Source of the DNA: Vanilla planifolia
Taxonomy: Eukaryota; Streptophyta; Magnoliopsida; Asparagales; Orchidaceae
Assembly (NCBI GenBank): GCA_023846275.1
Contig: CM043872.1
Location: 26,960,670 to 27,024,669, forward strand
Length of the DNA: 64,000 nt
Direction: 5' to 3'
The notes beneath the pieces were generated by a model. That model had not been told where the DNA came from. It made no database searches and saw nothing but the letters and a program-made list of their open reading frames with translations. Position numbers and translations under genes: made by a program. Positions 10,052 to 23,900 of the stretch are shown in pieces; the first letter of the stretch is position 1; the number at the start of each line of letters is the position of its first letter.

Positions 10052-13000
10052 TCATCCAAAGGTCTTCTCGCTGCTGTAGCACAAGTACAGGAAACCATCT
10101 TCATCTTTGTAAGAATCATAGATCGATTCCATGAGGCTGGCTGTAACTCGGTAAAACAATGAATACAATGTTAGGTTTTCTTGTCTAATGACCATTAAAA
10201 AAATCCTTAGGTAAATGGAACCATGTGGGTTATAGTTAATGGAAAAGCATACATGTTCGTGGCAAAGTGTTCTTAACAAATACAAAAAGTGCTTTTCCTG
10301 GAGCCAGATGAAGCCGACCGCCCAAAATGTGAATGAATTGGCCCACAGACATGTCACGAGGAACCAAGTACCTGATGTGCAGGACAAAAAGAACACACAT
10401 TATTGCAATTTGTTTACAGGCCATACTTGTCTACAAGAAATATCGCACGAGTATCAGGTAGATATCAAGAAGACAACAAAAAGAATTGTTATAATGATTT
10501 CCATTTCTGATCAAAACAAGGAGCAACTCCACTAAATTATTTAAGTGAAAGACTCCAACAAGATGAGGAAATGGGTTAGTCAAAAAACCTTGAATAGAGG
10601 TTGCCTTTGCTCTAGTGATCACAGCCATCCATAAGAGGTCTCACAGGTTCATTTAAAATGATATTGTTTCATTTATATCACAAATTTTATCACCTAGTGC
10701 TTGTACTGGAGTATCGCACACAATAAACAAAACTCTCACATGACATTGTTTTGTACAGCAAAACACATTTTTTTCAAGCTCATATCGTGCAAGCCCCTTT
10801 ATTCACACTCAAAGCCATAAAAAGTTACCATCACATTTGAGATACAATTAAGACAAAGGCAAATCAGCGATGTAAGACAAGCTAACAACGACACCTTCCT
10901 CCAATATGTTCCTATAATAAAGAACAAGCAGGTTCAGATGAGTCATGTTTTCTTAACATAAATGTTAACCAACACTGATTCAGAGTAAAACAAAAAACTC
11001 CAATTCCATTTGAACCAATGCAGACTACAAGTAAATAAATGAAACTGAACAATCATATGCAGTAAGAGGCAAAACAGTTCAAAAACCTCCCAAAACATCC
11101 GAGCTTATAGGAATCTTACTTCTTCTTCTCCATCTCCGGTAGATCACACCTAGAAAACCTTTCAGCAATAACCTACAAGAAACACATGTAAAATTTAGTA
11201 GATTCATTCCATATGTTTTTCTTCGACGTATAAAAAAAATGAATTCATTTGGTAGCACATAAACATAAAAAACGCTTGTAGCATGAGTTATATTACCAGC
11301 CAAAGTTGATGGTAATAACTTCAACAATTGAATCAAGCCAAGCAAAACAATTCATGATAAAATGGACAAATATTTTTTCATCTCGAAACAAGCATCCAAT
11401 GAATTATGCCAGATAACAGCATATGTGAAAAAGAACAACTGTTTATATAATCTTTTGTGGAAGACAACAAACAAAGATGTCAATGACAGGAAGCCCAATA
11501 TAACAATAGTTCAATACAAAAATTATGAAATGTTTATGTTCTAAGCAAAATTAATGGAGAACGTATAAGAGCATTATAGAACTTTGTTTCAAAATAACTA
11601 TAAACCTTAAACTTTCACAAGCAACTTTCTATGGTGGTGAATCAATAATTCGAAGTAAATGCAAAACAATGGATGAGATGAAGGAATTAAGAGAAATGGT
11701 CTTTTCTTTCTCTCCGCTCTTTCAATGCTGCTTAACTGCATGAAGGACTTTGCAAAACCAGTCTTGCTCCTCCTCATTCATTCCTTAGCCTCTATTCCTT
11801 TGAGTGAAGTTCTCAAGAAAGGTAACCTTTCTTATATTCCCCATGATGATATTTAGTGCACTCGAGGACTGGGAGGATACCAATTCCTTGGAAGTTTAAT
11901 TAACTTTTCCCTTTTTCACTTGACTGCATTTCCCCCACCTGGGGACCAAGGAAAGTTTTGTTCTTGACTTAGCAAAATTCTCCACAACTCATAATTATGA
12001 GCAATTGAGAGGTTAGTGATAGAAACCCACTCAAAGTTACTTTTAAAGTTTGTATGGCTAACCTCAACAACTTTTCCTTATCGGTTTCACCTATTAGAAC
12101 ATTTTGTGTCCACTAGCAAGGATTTCTGGCAGCCACAGGTAACTTGACCATTGACGAGACAAATGCATCTTCCCAAAAGCTTGCTACTTCAAGTGTACAA
12201 CTGTAGTAAAAATGACCAAATGAATTTGAAAACGGCATACAACTTTTCCAAGAAAGCTCCATTGTATATTTTTACTAATCATTATAGAATATCAAAAGGA
12301 AAATATAAGAAAATCAAAAAGAAGGTTACAAAGTCCATTTGAGGATTAGCCCTATGGGGAGCTCCAAAGAGCGTAAAGTTTATCATTAATATTCTTGGAA
12401 TTTAACTTTGCCAAAAGCATCTTCATCCCTAGCAAATTCAAGCATTCTCAAGTCAAGTTTCCTTGGATCAACTTATGAGCAGTTGACAACTCTGTCCTCA
12501 CCATCTTCAAGTCTCAATATTCGGCTTTAACCTCCTTGAGGCTTTGTCGCAGAATGTGCTTCATGCCCTCCAAGATGACAAACAGAATGTCAACAACATC
12601 AACTACGAAGCTAAACTACAGCCATCAAACATCAACTTGCATGATCTAGAAATGGATAACGGTTAAGAACCTTGATGGGACCACACAAAGGAGATTAAAA
12701 GACAATTAAGCTCTCTTTGCCTCTATACTTTGAATTACTTCCCTTTCATTTTTTTCCTTTTATTTCTATAGACATCTTTACAATCTCCATAATGTCAACC
12801 TCCAAGGAATTACTTTCTACCATCTTCTAGACCCGTTTAGAATCGTTGGTTGGCGCGACCTGAGAACGGACATGGAACCACCAGCGTCGTGCCAACGCTC
12901 TGGTTTGACTTGTCAACAAAATAATTCGCATGACTTGGGATCGTACACAGAACTGTCGATGTCGCGCCAACCTACCAGTGCAACCCTCCAAAGAAACAAC

Positions 13001-16000
13001 TTGCATGATCGGCAAACGCACACGGAATTGCCTACGCCATGCCAACTCGCCAACCGACCCTCCAACAAAGCAATTGAAGCAACCCATGAACACACAAAAC
13101 CACTAACACCATGCCAACCCACCAGACCGACTTGCCAACAAAACCATGCAACGCAACCCACTAAGCCACGTAGAATTCACTACATCCGCTCGACTCGTCC
13201 ATCCGACCTGCGACACACCGACCCAGATTCGACGCAACACGTTAAGGCACACGAAATTCACCGCATCCACTAGAACCATCAACTTGATTATCTATAAGCT
13301 AACCCAAATTTCACTTGTGATGAGATACTAATCTAGTTGGAGTCAAATTGAAGATGATAACTTTTCAGAAAGCTGTTTGGCAACAGCTTTTAACCACATA
13401 TTTTCATATTTTTATTTTTCTTTTTTATGTTTTTTAACTCTTGGCATAAGCTCTCTACAAAAGGAGAGGCTTACCATTTGAAAAGAATCAATATTGTATG
13501 AGTGAAGTTTTCGTTATTTATTTTGCATATTGTCAAAGTCTTAAGGTTGATCACAGCAATGCTTGTGAAACCCAAATACTGAGACATCGTCCCAATTTAC
13601 CTTCCAAACACTACGACAGCACCTTCCTGCCACCACCAACATAATAGTTCCCATTCATGAATCCCACCTAGTGTTGTCTTCCATACTCTCAACAACTTCG
13701 TTTCTTTACGTGTTTGGACCACCTTTGCATGCAACTGCTTTATCGCTCTGATTTTCTTTGCGAGGCATCATAAAGTCTTTTCAGTGCTTTCAATCTATAA
13801 CCATGTGATCTTTATTTTGTTTATTACTTTATCTTGAAATCGGTTTTATTAAACCCTTTTCTAGAACCCTGTCTATGCATTATTCAAGAGGTTGCGAACC
13901 CAACATACGGAGCAACCCCTGGGTTGCTCGTAGCCCCCTCTTAGCTAAAGATTGTCTTAGGCGAGAATCTCACGTGTTGTCCTTTTAGGTTTCTCATATT
14001 TATCTTCTGCTTTTTCTTTCTTCCTAAAATGTGTAGGTTAATCTCTAAATTATTTAGTACAATTTACAACGCTTGTCCGACATCAACAGGCCTCTTAAAC
14101 TTATGCAGTGGTGTAGCAAGATGAAGGAAGAGGAATTGAAACCAAGCCTCACAAAGCCTTCATGTGATAGAGAAACAATGAAGGATAAAGCAAGATGGAA
14201 AAGTCCTTTATGATAGTACGTATTTCATATGGTTAAAGGATGTTTGCACTAAGTCCTAAGCTAGGCTCCATGGCCAAAAGTTTTGTTGAAATCATTCAAG
14301 GAAGAAGTCTTATTGGTTTTATTCAAAATAGAATAGCATAATCAAACACATTTTGGACCTTAAGGAGCAATTTCTCAACATCATTGAGAATTTTGTACAG
14401 CTTAGGAACAAAGTATTTAAGATGGCTAAACCATGAGAAATTAAGTAATGTATAACACACAAAAGTTGTAAGCTTAGTTATGTTGTACCTTTGACAAGGA
14501 AACAAGATGGATAATTACACTTATTAAAGACAAAACTTCTTCAAGTGATCTCTATTCCATGATCGAAGTTCCTCTATTTAAAACTCATGCATTCAAACCG
14601 ACGGTCATTAAATAAGGCCTCTCATAGTTCGGAGCAAACCTACAAAGTCCTTCCTAGCATCAAGAGACCTCATACTTCCTAAGGACGATATCTCTAACCT
14701 TGAATAGGCACTTTCTAACATGTTTGTTGAAGTATCTTTCCATGCTCCACTTCCTATTTAGCTAGTTCAAATGAGCTTAAGGGCATTTCTCCTTGAATAG
14801 GTCAAGCTTGAGCCTTCTTACTTCTTCATTGGATTGATGTGCCTTTGTTGTATCACTATATGATCAAAGATTCTAAACTTATAGGGTGCAATAGTCAATT
14901 ACAAGGGAGCATGGCCTTAAAACCATGGATCGAGAATGGTGATTTTCTCTTGGTTGAGGATGTAATAGGCCCAATGCATTCCAAGAAGCTCATTCACCCA
15001 ACTGCCATTCTTAGCGTTAAGGCGAGACTTAAAGATTTTTAGCATGCTTTTATTAGCTGCCTCTGTCTAACCAATTGTTCAAGAATGAGTCACCAAAGCA
15101 TACTTCAAGTGACAAGCATTCCTTGCGAATAATTCCTAAAGCCATTTTTATTGGAATTTTGTTGCATTATCTATAACAATGGTTGAAGAAACTCCAAATC
15201 TATGAAAGATGTCGATATGGAGGAAGCTGCAAACCTAAGTTACTATTTGGCTAATTAAAGGTTTGGCATCGATCCACTTGGAGAAATAGTCGATGGCAAC
15301 TAAGAGGTGTCTATGTTTACCTCTAGCTATCGAGATGAATTGAGGAATTTTGCACTACAAACCAAGAATGACTAGGAGATAGTGATTGCCTTTATTTGGG
15401 CCATTGGTTGTTGAAAAGATACATTGGTCTGACATCCCTTGCTACTTCTAACAAAGCAATCTGTCCCTCTGCATGGCAAAAGGTAACTTAGCCACATTAA
15501 TGACATCACCTTACCACCACAATCTTCTCATTTTCCCTCTTCTCCTTAATCCAAATTTTTCATTAATGATCAATAAGCTTTAATATGGATCCATGCATCC
15601 TTATTTGAATAAGGTTTTTGGCAAGAAGGTATCACCAATGCTTATGCAAAATGGTTGGCTCTTGAGGTTGCTTATGCCTGCCACTCTCATGCTTGAATTC
15701 TATAGTTGAAAGTGCAACTACACAACCTCAATCAAGGAAATCAATCAATTGATTCTTATCTACAACAAGTTAACCCAGCCGTTGATGATCTCTCTACTAT
15801 TGGACTTCTTTTAACTCTCTAAAGACTTTAATGCATTTGTTTTCAAATGCCCAAAAACTAGGTTCTCAGATCTTGTCATGATGTTAACTACTCATGGAAC
15901 AACCTTTCCTTACTCTAAACTACTAAGTTTTCTTTTGAGTCATGAGACATGCCATTAGCTCATGATGTCAATACTAAACTTATTAACTCCTATTTGCAAC

Positions 16001-18824
16001 ATCTATGACCCATCCCTTCATACTATTGATCAACCTCATTCATCTTTTAATATTGAGTGTAGTAAAGGTCATAATTGTCAATGAGATGAAGGACACATTT
16101 ATTATTCTCTGTGCTCCAATTATGGTCAAACAAGTCATTATGTTGATTGTTGTTTTTAAATACCAATTACTTTTTCTTCATATCCACCAAAAATATATAA
16201 CTTTCACATGCCCTTAACCTATTAGAAAAATGTGCAAATCTCCAACTCCTTAAATTACTTTATGGATAGTGGTGCATGTCATCACATGGTTTTTGGCCTT
16301 TGATCGCTCGTCTCATCACAAGAAATCTATTGGAACAAATACAAATCCTACACATTGGCTCACTTATTCTTCATATTTCCTCCTGTCCCCTTCAAATACA
16401 AAGTATTATTCATGTTCCTTATCTATCTTCACCACTACTATCTATTTCTAGATTGGCACATTTATTCGTTGTACTTCCTACTCTACCTATTCAACTATAA
16501 AGTATTCTTTATATTCTTCATCTGTCTTCACCATTGTTATCTATTTCTAGACTTGTTAACAATAATAATGTCTCTATAAGATCCTTCTTAACTATTTTTT
16601 ATGTTTATGATCTCTTAAAAAGGAAAGCTCTTCTCTATGATGAACTTAAAGATAGACAATATCAACTCATGCAATCCCATCAATGTTCATCTCACCAATA
16701 GAATTACTTGTCAATGCTCCTTCTTGTTGCATGTTGATGATTTTTTATTTGGCATTTTCAAGTTGGCCATCCGAGCATTCTCTAAAACAACATCCTTACT
16801 TTTAATCTTCACTATTCTTTTTCAAATGTCTCAAGTGTGTTCTTTTTCTACAATGGTAATCTCTTATCGACATTTGCTTCATTTAAAAATAAGAAACAAT
16901 ACAACTCATTGACTTGCTAATGTTTAAGGTCCAAGCTTACAAATTTTTTATATTGGTTATAAATTCCATGTATCTTTCTTAGATTACTTTTCCAATTATA
17001 TTTAGTTTTATTCATTGAAAACAAAATAAAATGTTCTCCCTCATAAAGTGTTGAATACTTGAGTAACACCAAATTACTCATTATTCAAATAAATGGAAGC
17101 AAATAATTTTTGGTCTTACCACAATATCTTCTTCAACATCGATTTATGCATCAAATTACGTGTCGCTACACTCATGAGCAAAATGGTGCTACTCAATGTC
17201 AACTTTGTCACTTGTTCTTACTTTCTTACATCGCGCATCCTTACCTATGCATTTTTTAGAATTTCTTGAAACAACAACAAATCTTATTGATAGACAGCCA
17301 TCTTAAGCTCATTCAAATCGAATTTCATACACCACAAAGCTTCAATTACTTAGAGATTATACTTTCTTATGTGCATTCAAATGTTTGTCTTATCCTTGTC
17401 TACAACCATGAAGCAATGATAAACTTTTTTATAGATCAAATAAGTGTTTTTCTCAATTATCCATCCCAATATTATGAGTATAACTATCTTTATTGTCAAT
17501 AAATTCCCTAATATTGCCATGATTGCTTTAATGAAACCATTTACCCATTTCAACGTTTATCTCCTTCCCCTACTCATACTTCCCCATGAAAAATTCCCAT
17601 AATAGCTCCAACTATTGCTCCTAATATATACTCTCCTATTCCCTCTATTCTACCATCCCAAAGTTCTATAAATGTTAATCCCTAATCCCCTATAACTGTT
17701 ATTACAACTCCTACATCCATCTCAATTGCTTTTAAATCTCCTCTGAACCACACACATCATATGGTTCTTTGAACTATGGATGGTACATGTGAAACTAATC
17801 CCAAATATGCTCTATTTGCTAACAATGACCCCTCCACTATTTAATCTCTTACAAATCCCCAAGCTCTCAAATCCTATGTTATCATGATGCTATGGTTGGA
17901 GAATTCAATAGCAACCTTAACAATCACAAACGATCTTTGCTTTGCTTCATCTTCGACAAGGAAAGAACGTTGTGGGTTGTCCGTTTTAAACTTAAACACA
18001 ATGTTCTCAGGTCAACCACTCATTACAAAACCTATTTTACCATTAGCATCATATTTGTTCTAATTAGGTGACAGACATCATCACTAAGGCTCTATAGAGA
18101 AACTATTTTATTTAACAATGTGACAAACCTCATGTCAATCCAAATGATATGGGTTGAAGAAGGGAATTTAAGCATACTTAAATTAGTAGCTATTATCTTA
18201 ATTTGTTGCATAGAAGCTTCCCAAATGTCCTCACTCCGCCTTTTTTCCATTATGTAAAGACAGCCCTGTGCCTCCTGTTATCCATAGGACAGATGATTCT
18301 ACTTTAATGTTAGGTTGTTACTTCTGACTGCTTGTCCTACTGCTTTTATTGGGGAAAACTAGAAACATATCACAAACAGTCTAGGTTTTGAATTTCATTG
18401 AGCTCGACGCTCTCTTGGTAGTACGTAAAAATCAATTAAACTTCGGCTTGGATGCATCGGTAGGAGAATCTTGTCTTCTAGCCATATTTGTAAGTCCCCT
18501 GAAGGTACAATCCGAAACACTATAAAGCCCAAATGAGTAAATATTTTTATAAAAACACGATATTCATTCGAGTCACGAGAAAAACACCAAAACATTGAAA
18601 TCCCTAATTTAGCAGAAGGCCAACTGGAAACTCACGGGAACCCGGTCGGGGTACTTAGCAACAATGTCCCTCGATTCCCCGAATCTCTCCTCTGCAATGA
18701 GAATAGATGTCAGAATGTAATCTTTAACCAAGAAGTTTAAACTTAAAAGCAGCAAACAACGGAAAACAAGCAGAGTAGATGACGAACCGAAGGAATACTC
18801 CTCCTTAAAGGATCTCGTCTTCAT
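10052..18824 (-). CDS. ATG8: Autophagy protein ATG8, h/i-type, five exons
   Basis: A ubiquitin-like protein that is conjugated to phosphatidylethanolamine on autophagosome membranes and recruits cargo receptors. I assembled five exons: 18824-18788, 18691-18636, 11172-11120, 10371-10253 and 10140-10052. Each has GT/AG borders and compatible phase, totalling 354 bp (117 aa plus stop). Landmarks: [16 protein letters not shown] at the start, [38 protein letters not shown], and [14 protein letters not shown] at the end. The protein ends exactly on the lipidated glycine, as in the plant ATG8h/i clade, so it would not need ATG4 cleavage before conjugation. Intron 2 (11173-18635, 7463 bp) holds gypsy and copia debris. 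Introns 1, 3 and 4 are 96, 748 and 112 bp. No stop or frameshift was seen. Confidence 0.95.
12872..13270. repeat. Degenerate tandem repeat, period about 75 bp, inside ATG8 intron 2
   Basis: A GC-rich island in AT-rich DNA. Plus-strand translation shows about five units of 24-25 codons, with recurring TELxxxxQ, CQQ/NN and HD/TH positions ([27 protein letters not shown]). Units begin near 12872, 12947, 13022, 13094 and 13169. Open frames on both strands follow from the base composition and period, not from coding function. It probably belongs to the leader or LTR of a gypsy element. Confidence 0.55.
13271..14639. other. Retroelement-like LTR/leader debris within ATG8 intron 2
   Basis: Contains LTR-like landmarks on the plus strand (CTCTCTACAAAAGGAGAGGC, then a GAAAAGAATCAATATT stretch) and a GC-rich stretch at about 13900-13985. 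No intact coding region was seen. Its relation to the gypsy integrase piece on its right is unclear because that piece is on the other strand. Confidence 0.35.
14640..15420 (-). mobile_element. Ty3/gypsy integrase remnant
   Basis: Minus-strand translation, across stops and frame changes, gives an integrase core ([14 protein letters not shown], then [16 protein letters not shown]), a [10 protein letters not shown] block with a following SWVNELL, and a C-terminal [23 protein letters not shown] stretch. The order and spacing fit Tat/Athila-type gypsy elements. It is a dead fragment inside ATG8 intron 2. Confidence 0.8.
15600..18180 (+). mobile_element. Decayed Ty1/copia element within ATG8 intron 2
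   Basis: Plus-strand pieces in order: a gag UBN2 region ([19 protein letters not shown] near 15700), a broken zinc-knuckle region near 16060, a protease motif [12 protein letters not shown] at about 16250, protease/integrase linker and integrase stretches to about 17500, and the polyprotein C-terminus VTDIITKAL near 18085. Most of reverse transcriptase and RNase H is missing, so there is a large internal deletion. Every domain has stops. The 3' LTR may lie at about 18180-18360. Confidence 0.8.
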
Positions 18825-20056
18825 CTCTTCGGTAAGAGGTCGCCTAGGCTTCGGTCAATGGAAAGAGGCAAGGGAATTTTAAGGCCGTGTAGAAGGCTGG
18901 CGCATATAAAGTTGGAAACGACTACGAAAGAGGAAGAAGATAGGAAGATCTGAGAACAAAAAAAAAACAAACGAGAGGTGGGTTTAACGTAAGAAATTAC
19001 CCAACGTCTCAACTCGACGACCTTTCTCTACGAAATTGCTTAAAGAAACAAGCTAACATTTCCCCTAATTTTTTTAAAAAGTAAAATTTGAAAGATTTGC
19101 TCCAAACAGATCCCTAATAAATGATAATTAAAACCGAAAAACTAACTTCTGCAACTCATTTTTTTTTTTTTTTTTTTTTTTTTTGTTCATGCTTCACATG
19201 TTTTAATTGTGAACAATGCATATAAAAATATACATAGTTCCGTTTTATTAAAGTCGATTACTCTACTTCCTGCTTTCTTTCAATATTATTTTATAAATTA
19301 TATATTTAATATTTTACAAGTTATAATCATCTAAATGAGAACATGAAAACAAGCACATTCCTTTTAAATCTCAATTTTTCAGTTTTGTGCTCATAAAATT
19401 TCTGTTACATATTAACAAATCTTTTTCAATCACATTATATAACACATCATTTTTTGGCATTATACTTTAAAAAAACTCCTTTAAAAGCATTCTTTTTCTC
19501 ACCTTTCACTCATTAACTTAATCAATGTTAACCCCAATAATTAGATTTAAAAAGAAGTGATTTCTCTCTCTCTGACTCATTCCCCATTAATGTCCGGTAG
19601 GTTACATTTCCACCGCAATTTAAGTGACAATATAACTCCACAAAATACTGTACAGATAAAAAAATGATAGAATGGAAATTCTAAAGCATATTGATCAATT
19701 TATTAAAAAACTAAAGCGAATGCAACGTTGTCTATCGATATAACAACCAATCTAATAGTTAACAGTCAAATAATCTATCGCTTACAACGAGTAACCGAAG
19801 CTAACCTATTGTTATTATCTTCAACAGTTCAAGCAGCAGCATGGACAAAAATCAACAAAAAAATGAACTTTCACATAAATTAACAAACTTCTCTCAAAAC
19901 AAACAAGTGTTGATCATATTCCAAAGATCTCCGAAGCTTTGAATAATCGAAAAATCATTCACAAATCTGTAAAGACAAAGCATATTTATTTCCTTCCATT
20001 CTGGGTTAGCTGGATGTAAATCTTCAACAAAGTTCTCTAACCAGAAGCAGCATTTT
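18825..20056. other. Intergenic region with the ATG8 promoter
   Basis: Holds the ATG8 upstream region (18825 to roughly 19100), a 26-base T run at 19159-19184, and AT-rich DNA. The 3' UTR of the WDR6-type gene should occupy the right-hand end. No other gene was seen. Confidence 0.6.
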
Positions 20057-20954
20057 TCAATTCTCGTCGCATGGTGCAGAGAAGTCAATGGTCTGCAATC
20101 CCCTTCCAGCTACAGCAATGTGATACCTTCTGATCCATATGAAGTAACAACAGCAAGGAAACATCAGCACAGGGTAATAAAAAATAATAAGCACTTGCAT
20201 GTTAACCAATTGAGATTGTGTTTCACAAAACTATCATTCATAATATAGTTCAACATCACCTTCTTTGAAGAAATTTCTCAAAATTGCTTTGGAAGAACAA
20301 AAAACGGAAGACACTTTTTTTTTTCTATGAAATAAAAGCGTTGTTCAGAAAGCTTGAGTACCAAAAACCTTGTACTATGCCATCCATTAAAACTGATTTT
20401 GTGAGATAACATCTGTGCAAAATATAGCAAAATCACCAGGCTTAATGCTACCTTGCACTGCAGACTAATAAACTCCTACCTGCCATAGGCGACTACATCA
20501 AGCGTTTCAGGCTCCGGCACACTGATGACCACATGAGCACGTTCAAAGAGTTCACCATTTGGTTGAATCTTCCAGCACCTGATTCGTTGATCAAGACCAA
20601 CAGAGAAAACCCAAATCCCATCTGTCCAAATGCCTATACGAATAAAAAAAAAAAAAGATAGGAGAACAACACATTGGCAGTCACCTCGTCAAAAAGCAGA
20701 TTTTAATTAGGATCTAAAGTTAGAAAAAATACAAGCGCTGGCCGAAAAAAAAAAAAAACAAAATCCTTGTATCTGGATATTTTCATCTACTCGTCACAAT
20801 TTTACGCAAAAGATTTGTCCAAACAATTATTAAAATCAACCTTTATGTCCAGAAAACATTCTCCTGGCATACATATAGGTCCCATTGATCTCAAGAGCTC
20901 TCTACTTGAAAACCAAGTTTTAGCTCTAAAAGTCAAGTTCATATACATTCAATG

Positions 20955-20988
<34 letters not shown>

Positions 20989-23900
20989 CAAACAAAGCAA
21001 CACCAAGGTATCGCTCCATTTAAGTCTTGAGGAACCAAAACAACACTGTTATCACCAAAAATATTTACCCTAATTCTTTAACACAAAGTTTCACACACTA
21101 TCAAGAACAAGAACTTTGGCCTTCTATGAACATGGGCTCTCCATTGTCATTTAATGTCCCATTGAAATTTTGCTACATAACTCTTTTCGGTTCAATTATC
21201 AGCCAATCACCTAAGACTACATATCTCCATTATGAGTAACCAAAGTTGTATTAGAGAGTTAGCATGTCACCCAGACAACAATCAAACAGCTGGGATTGGC
21301 TCGTTGTTACCTTTCACTGATGAGCTGTGAGCTGAGTAAATAGTTTGCCTTTTTAGTATCCTAAGACGATGATCATTGCCCACATTTGAAAAGGAACATC
21401 TTTTTATCCAACTGGAACCTGCATTAGATTAGTTTTTTTCATTCAGGAAGCACATATTTCTTCATGAGAATCAAACAAGACTAACCTACAAACCTGATGG
21501 TTGAGAAAGTGCAACATCTTGTATTGCGTTTGACAAATCAGTACCATAGTCAGAGCTCAACCCTGAGTTTTCCACAGGCACGTCAAAATGAAAGGCAAGG
21601 ATGTGCAGTGCCTGGTCATCCCCACCACTTACAACACAAAAAATTGGTCCTGATTTCCCAAGCAAAGGACCCCTCATTTCCGACACATGAAGGCAATTTG
21701 CACCGGACTGGTGAACAGAGCTTAGGACAAGTAAAGGTAGCACTTCTCGTCTAACCAAGAAAGGGGATACGTTACGCTGATTGTGTAAAGAAGATGATTC
21801 TGAGTCTGAACTATGGTTATTTTTCTGCATACACGAGGATTCAGGAGAACTATTCTCAGAGCTCTCAGAAATCTTAGAGCCATTGCAAAATTTGCTCCTG
21901 CTTGCTGATCTCATCTCCTTCTCACTTCGTAGGTTTGTTAAATATCTCCACCATCTTCCACCCTGGCTTCCTCTTCCTGTTTGTGGCCTTCTTTGAAGAT
22001 CAATAAGCAAATGAGATTGATATTCCAAAACTAACCGTACAAAATTTTCCACTGTTTCAGTTAGATCCCAGAAAGAGATGCTTCCATCAGTAGATCCACC
22101 AATGACAATATGTGCTACACGACTCTGATTAATACCTGCTGAAGATTCCAATGTAATTTAATATTGCAAAAATCAGAAGGTCGAGAACCAATTCTCTATA
22201 CCTCAAAATATGGGGGATAAACTACTAATAAAGCAGGGATAAGACTGAATCTACTTCTATGTACTGAAGAAATATTAATTAAGATGGAAAAAACAATGAT
22301 ATGCAGACTCAGAAAGATGTGTACAATGAACTCTCTTTCAAGTTCTCTGAAGAAATTATGGCATCCACCAACTGGTACATTACAAAAACCATGAAGTACA
22401 AGCCATAACCTACCTGGATGCGCCTTTGCATCTCTAACAATTGAAAGTTAACCTTAACCCCTATTTACCTTTCTTTTTCTTGGGAGAAGAATAAATTTTG
22501 GCTCTTTTCCTTATTAGGCATCCAATTCTCGTTAAGGCAATCTAGCCTTGGCTATAAAGGATTTTTAAGCTTTCTATGCGATAGATAGCAAGCCAATTAG
22601 AAATGTTCTTCATTGCGGGGTATTGCATGTATGAAGCCCTCAAAAATGTACCATGAGATCACGCCTATATTCCATTAGTGCTTTATTTTGATAGGATTCT
22701 TGAATTTCCTATCAATATTGCCTCTCCAAAGTTCTATTCTTTTTTTATGATAACAGGTGAAGTTCTCCAAAGCACAAAAAAGTTCTCATCAATAGCTAGT
22801 CAAATCAACCCTCAACCCAGGAGTTTCCCCTCCCTAAACAACACCTCATCGGTTCACAGGATGTATATACATGTTTCCTACTATGGCACTCTTGTGTTCG
22901 TTGATTCAACTTTAAAATTTTTAACAAGGGTCAAGTTTTAATCTGAAACCAAATTCTACCTTTACCAAATAATTAAGTTCATCAATTAAAAATGACATGA
23001 CTCTGTTATAATTGAGGTAAAAAAAAAAGGTGAAGCAAGGTAACTAATTCAATTGTTTACCTATATACCATTTAATCTGCGTAAATTGTCTTGTTCTTTC
23101 ATTTACTCAAATTGTTTTCCTAAGTGGCTTTTCTGTTTACATATATATACCACTCAAGATAACCAATAACCTGCAGCATTCAAAAGATCCAACATAGAAA
23201 TCATACATAAGTTTAAAATAATTCAAACACACCCACCAATAGTGTTCTTATGGACTGGAACGGCAACATGCTGTAGTGCTAGAATTGGAGCTTGCTGTGG
23301 CATCAATAAAGCAACATCAAACCTGTCAAACCAGTATGGTTAAATAAAAGTATGAAACTTTCCTTGCATGAAGCCAGGAGAAATACACGGGTCAGTCAGA
23401 GTAGACGATCAGTCAAATTCCTCAAATTGAATTTCATGCTACTCACCATAGGTGATAAGGAAGAAGAAGAGCCCGCAACACTAAAGTAGCATCAGAACAA
23501 GCGACAACAATGAAACAAGTAGTGAACCTAATGTCAAGTGGAACCGTTATACCAATTTTTTCCATAAAGCTGAAAATAGGGAAAAATATTTCTTATCCAA
23601 ACAAATACTATAGCAAAAAAAAACTTACCTGCAATCAACATGTTTCACCAGAAAAGCTGTAACAGCAAGGTACCTCCAATCATTTTCCACTATATCCGTG
23701 GAGAAAGAACTGAAACTTTTCTTAATAGACTCTGATATGCATGCATCATTTGCATCTGAATCAGTGGCCGAAGTTTTTCCAAGTTCATTTGTTTTATATG
23801 ATTTGTTCACTCTTCTCTGAGGACTGACAAATTTTGTTGGGACATGAGTGGAAAGCCATTGAAAAGACACAGACAAAAGCTTTTGTCTTGAAGAACAAGA

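Noticed and set aside
12827..13331. Overlapping open frames on both strands near 13 kb
   Set aside because: They follow a GC-rich tandem repeat, have no domain, and lie inside ATG8 intron 2.
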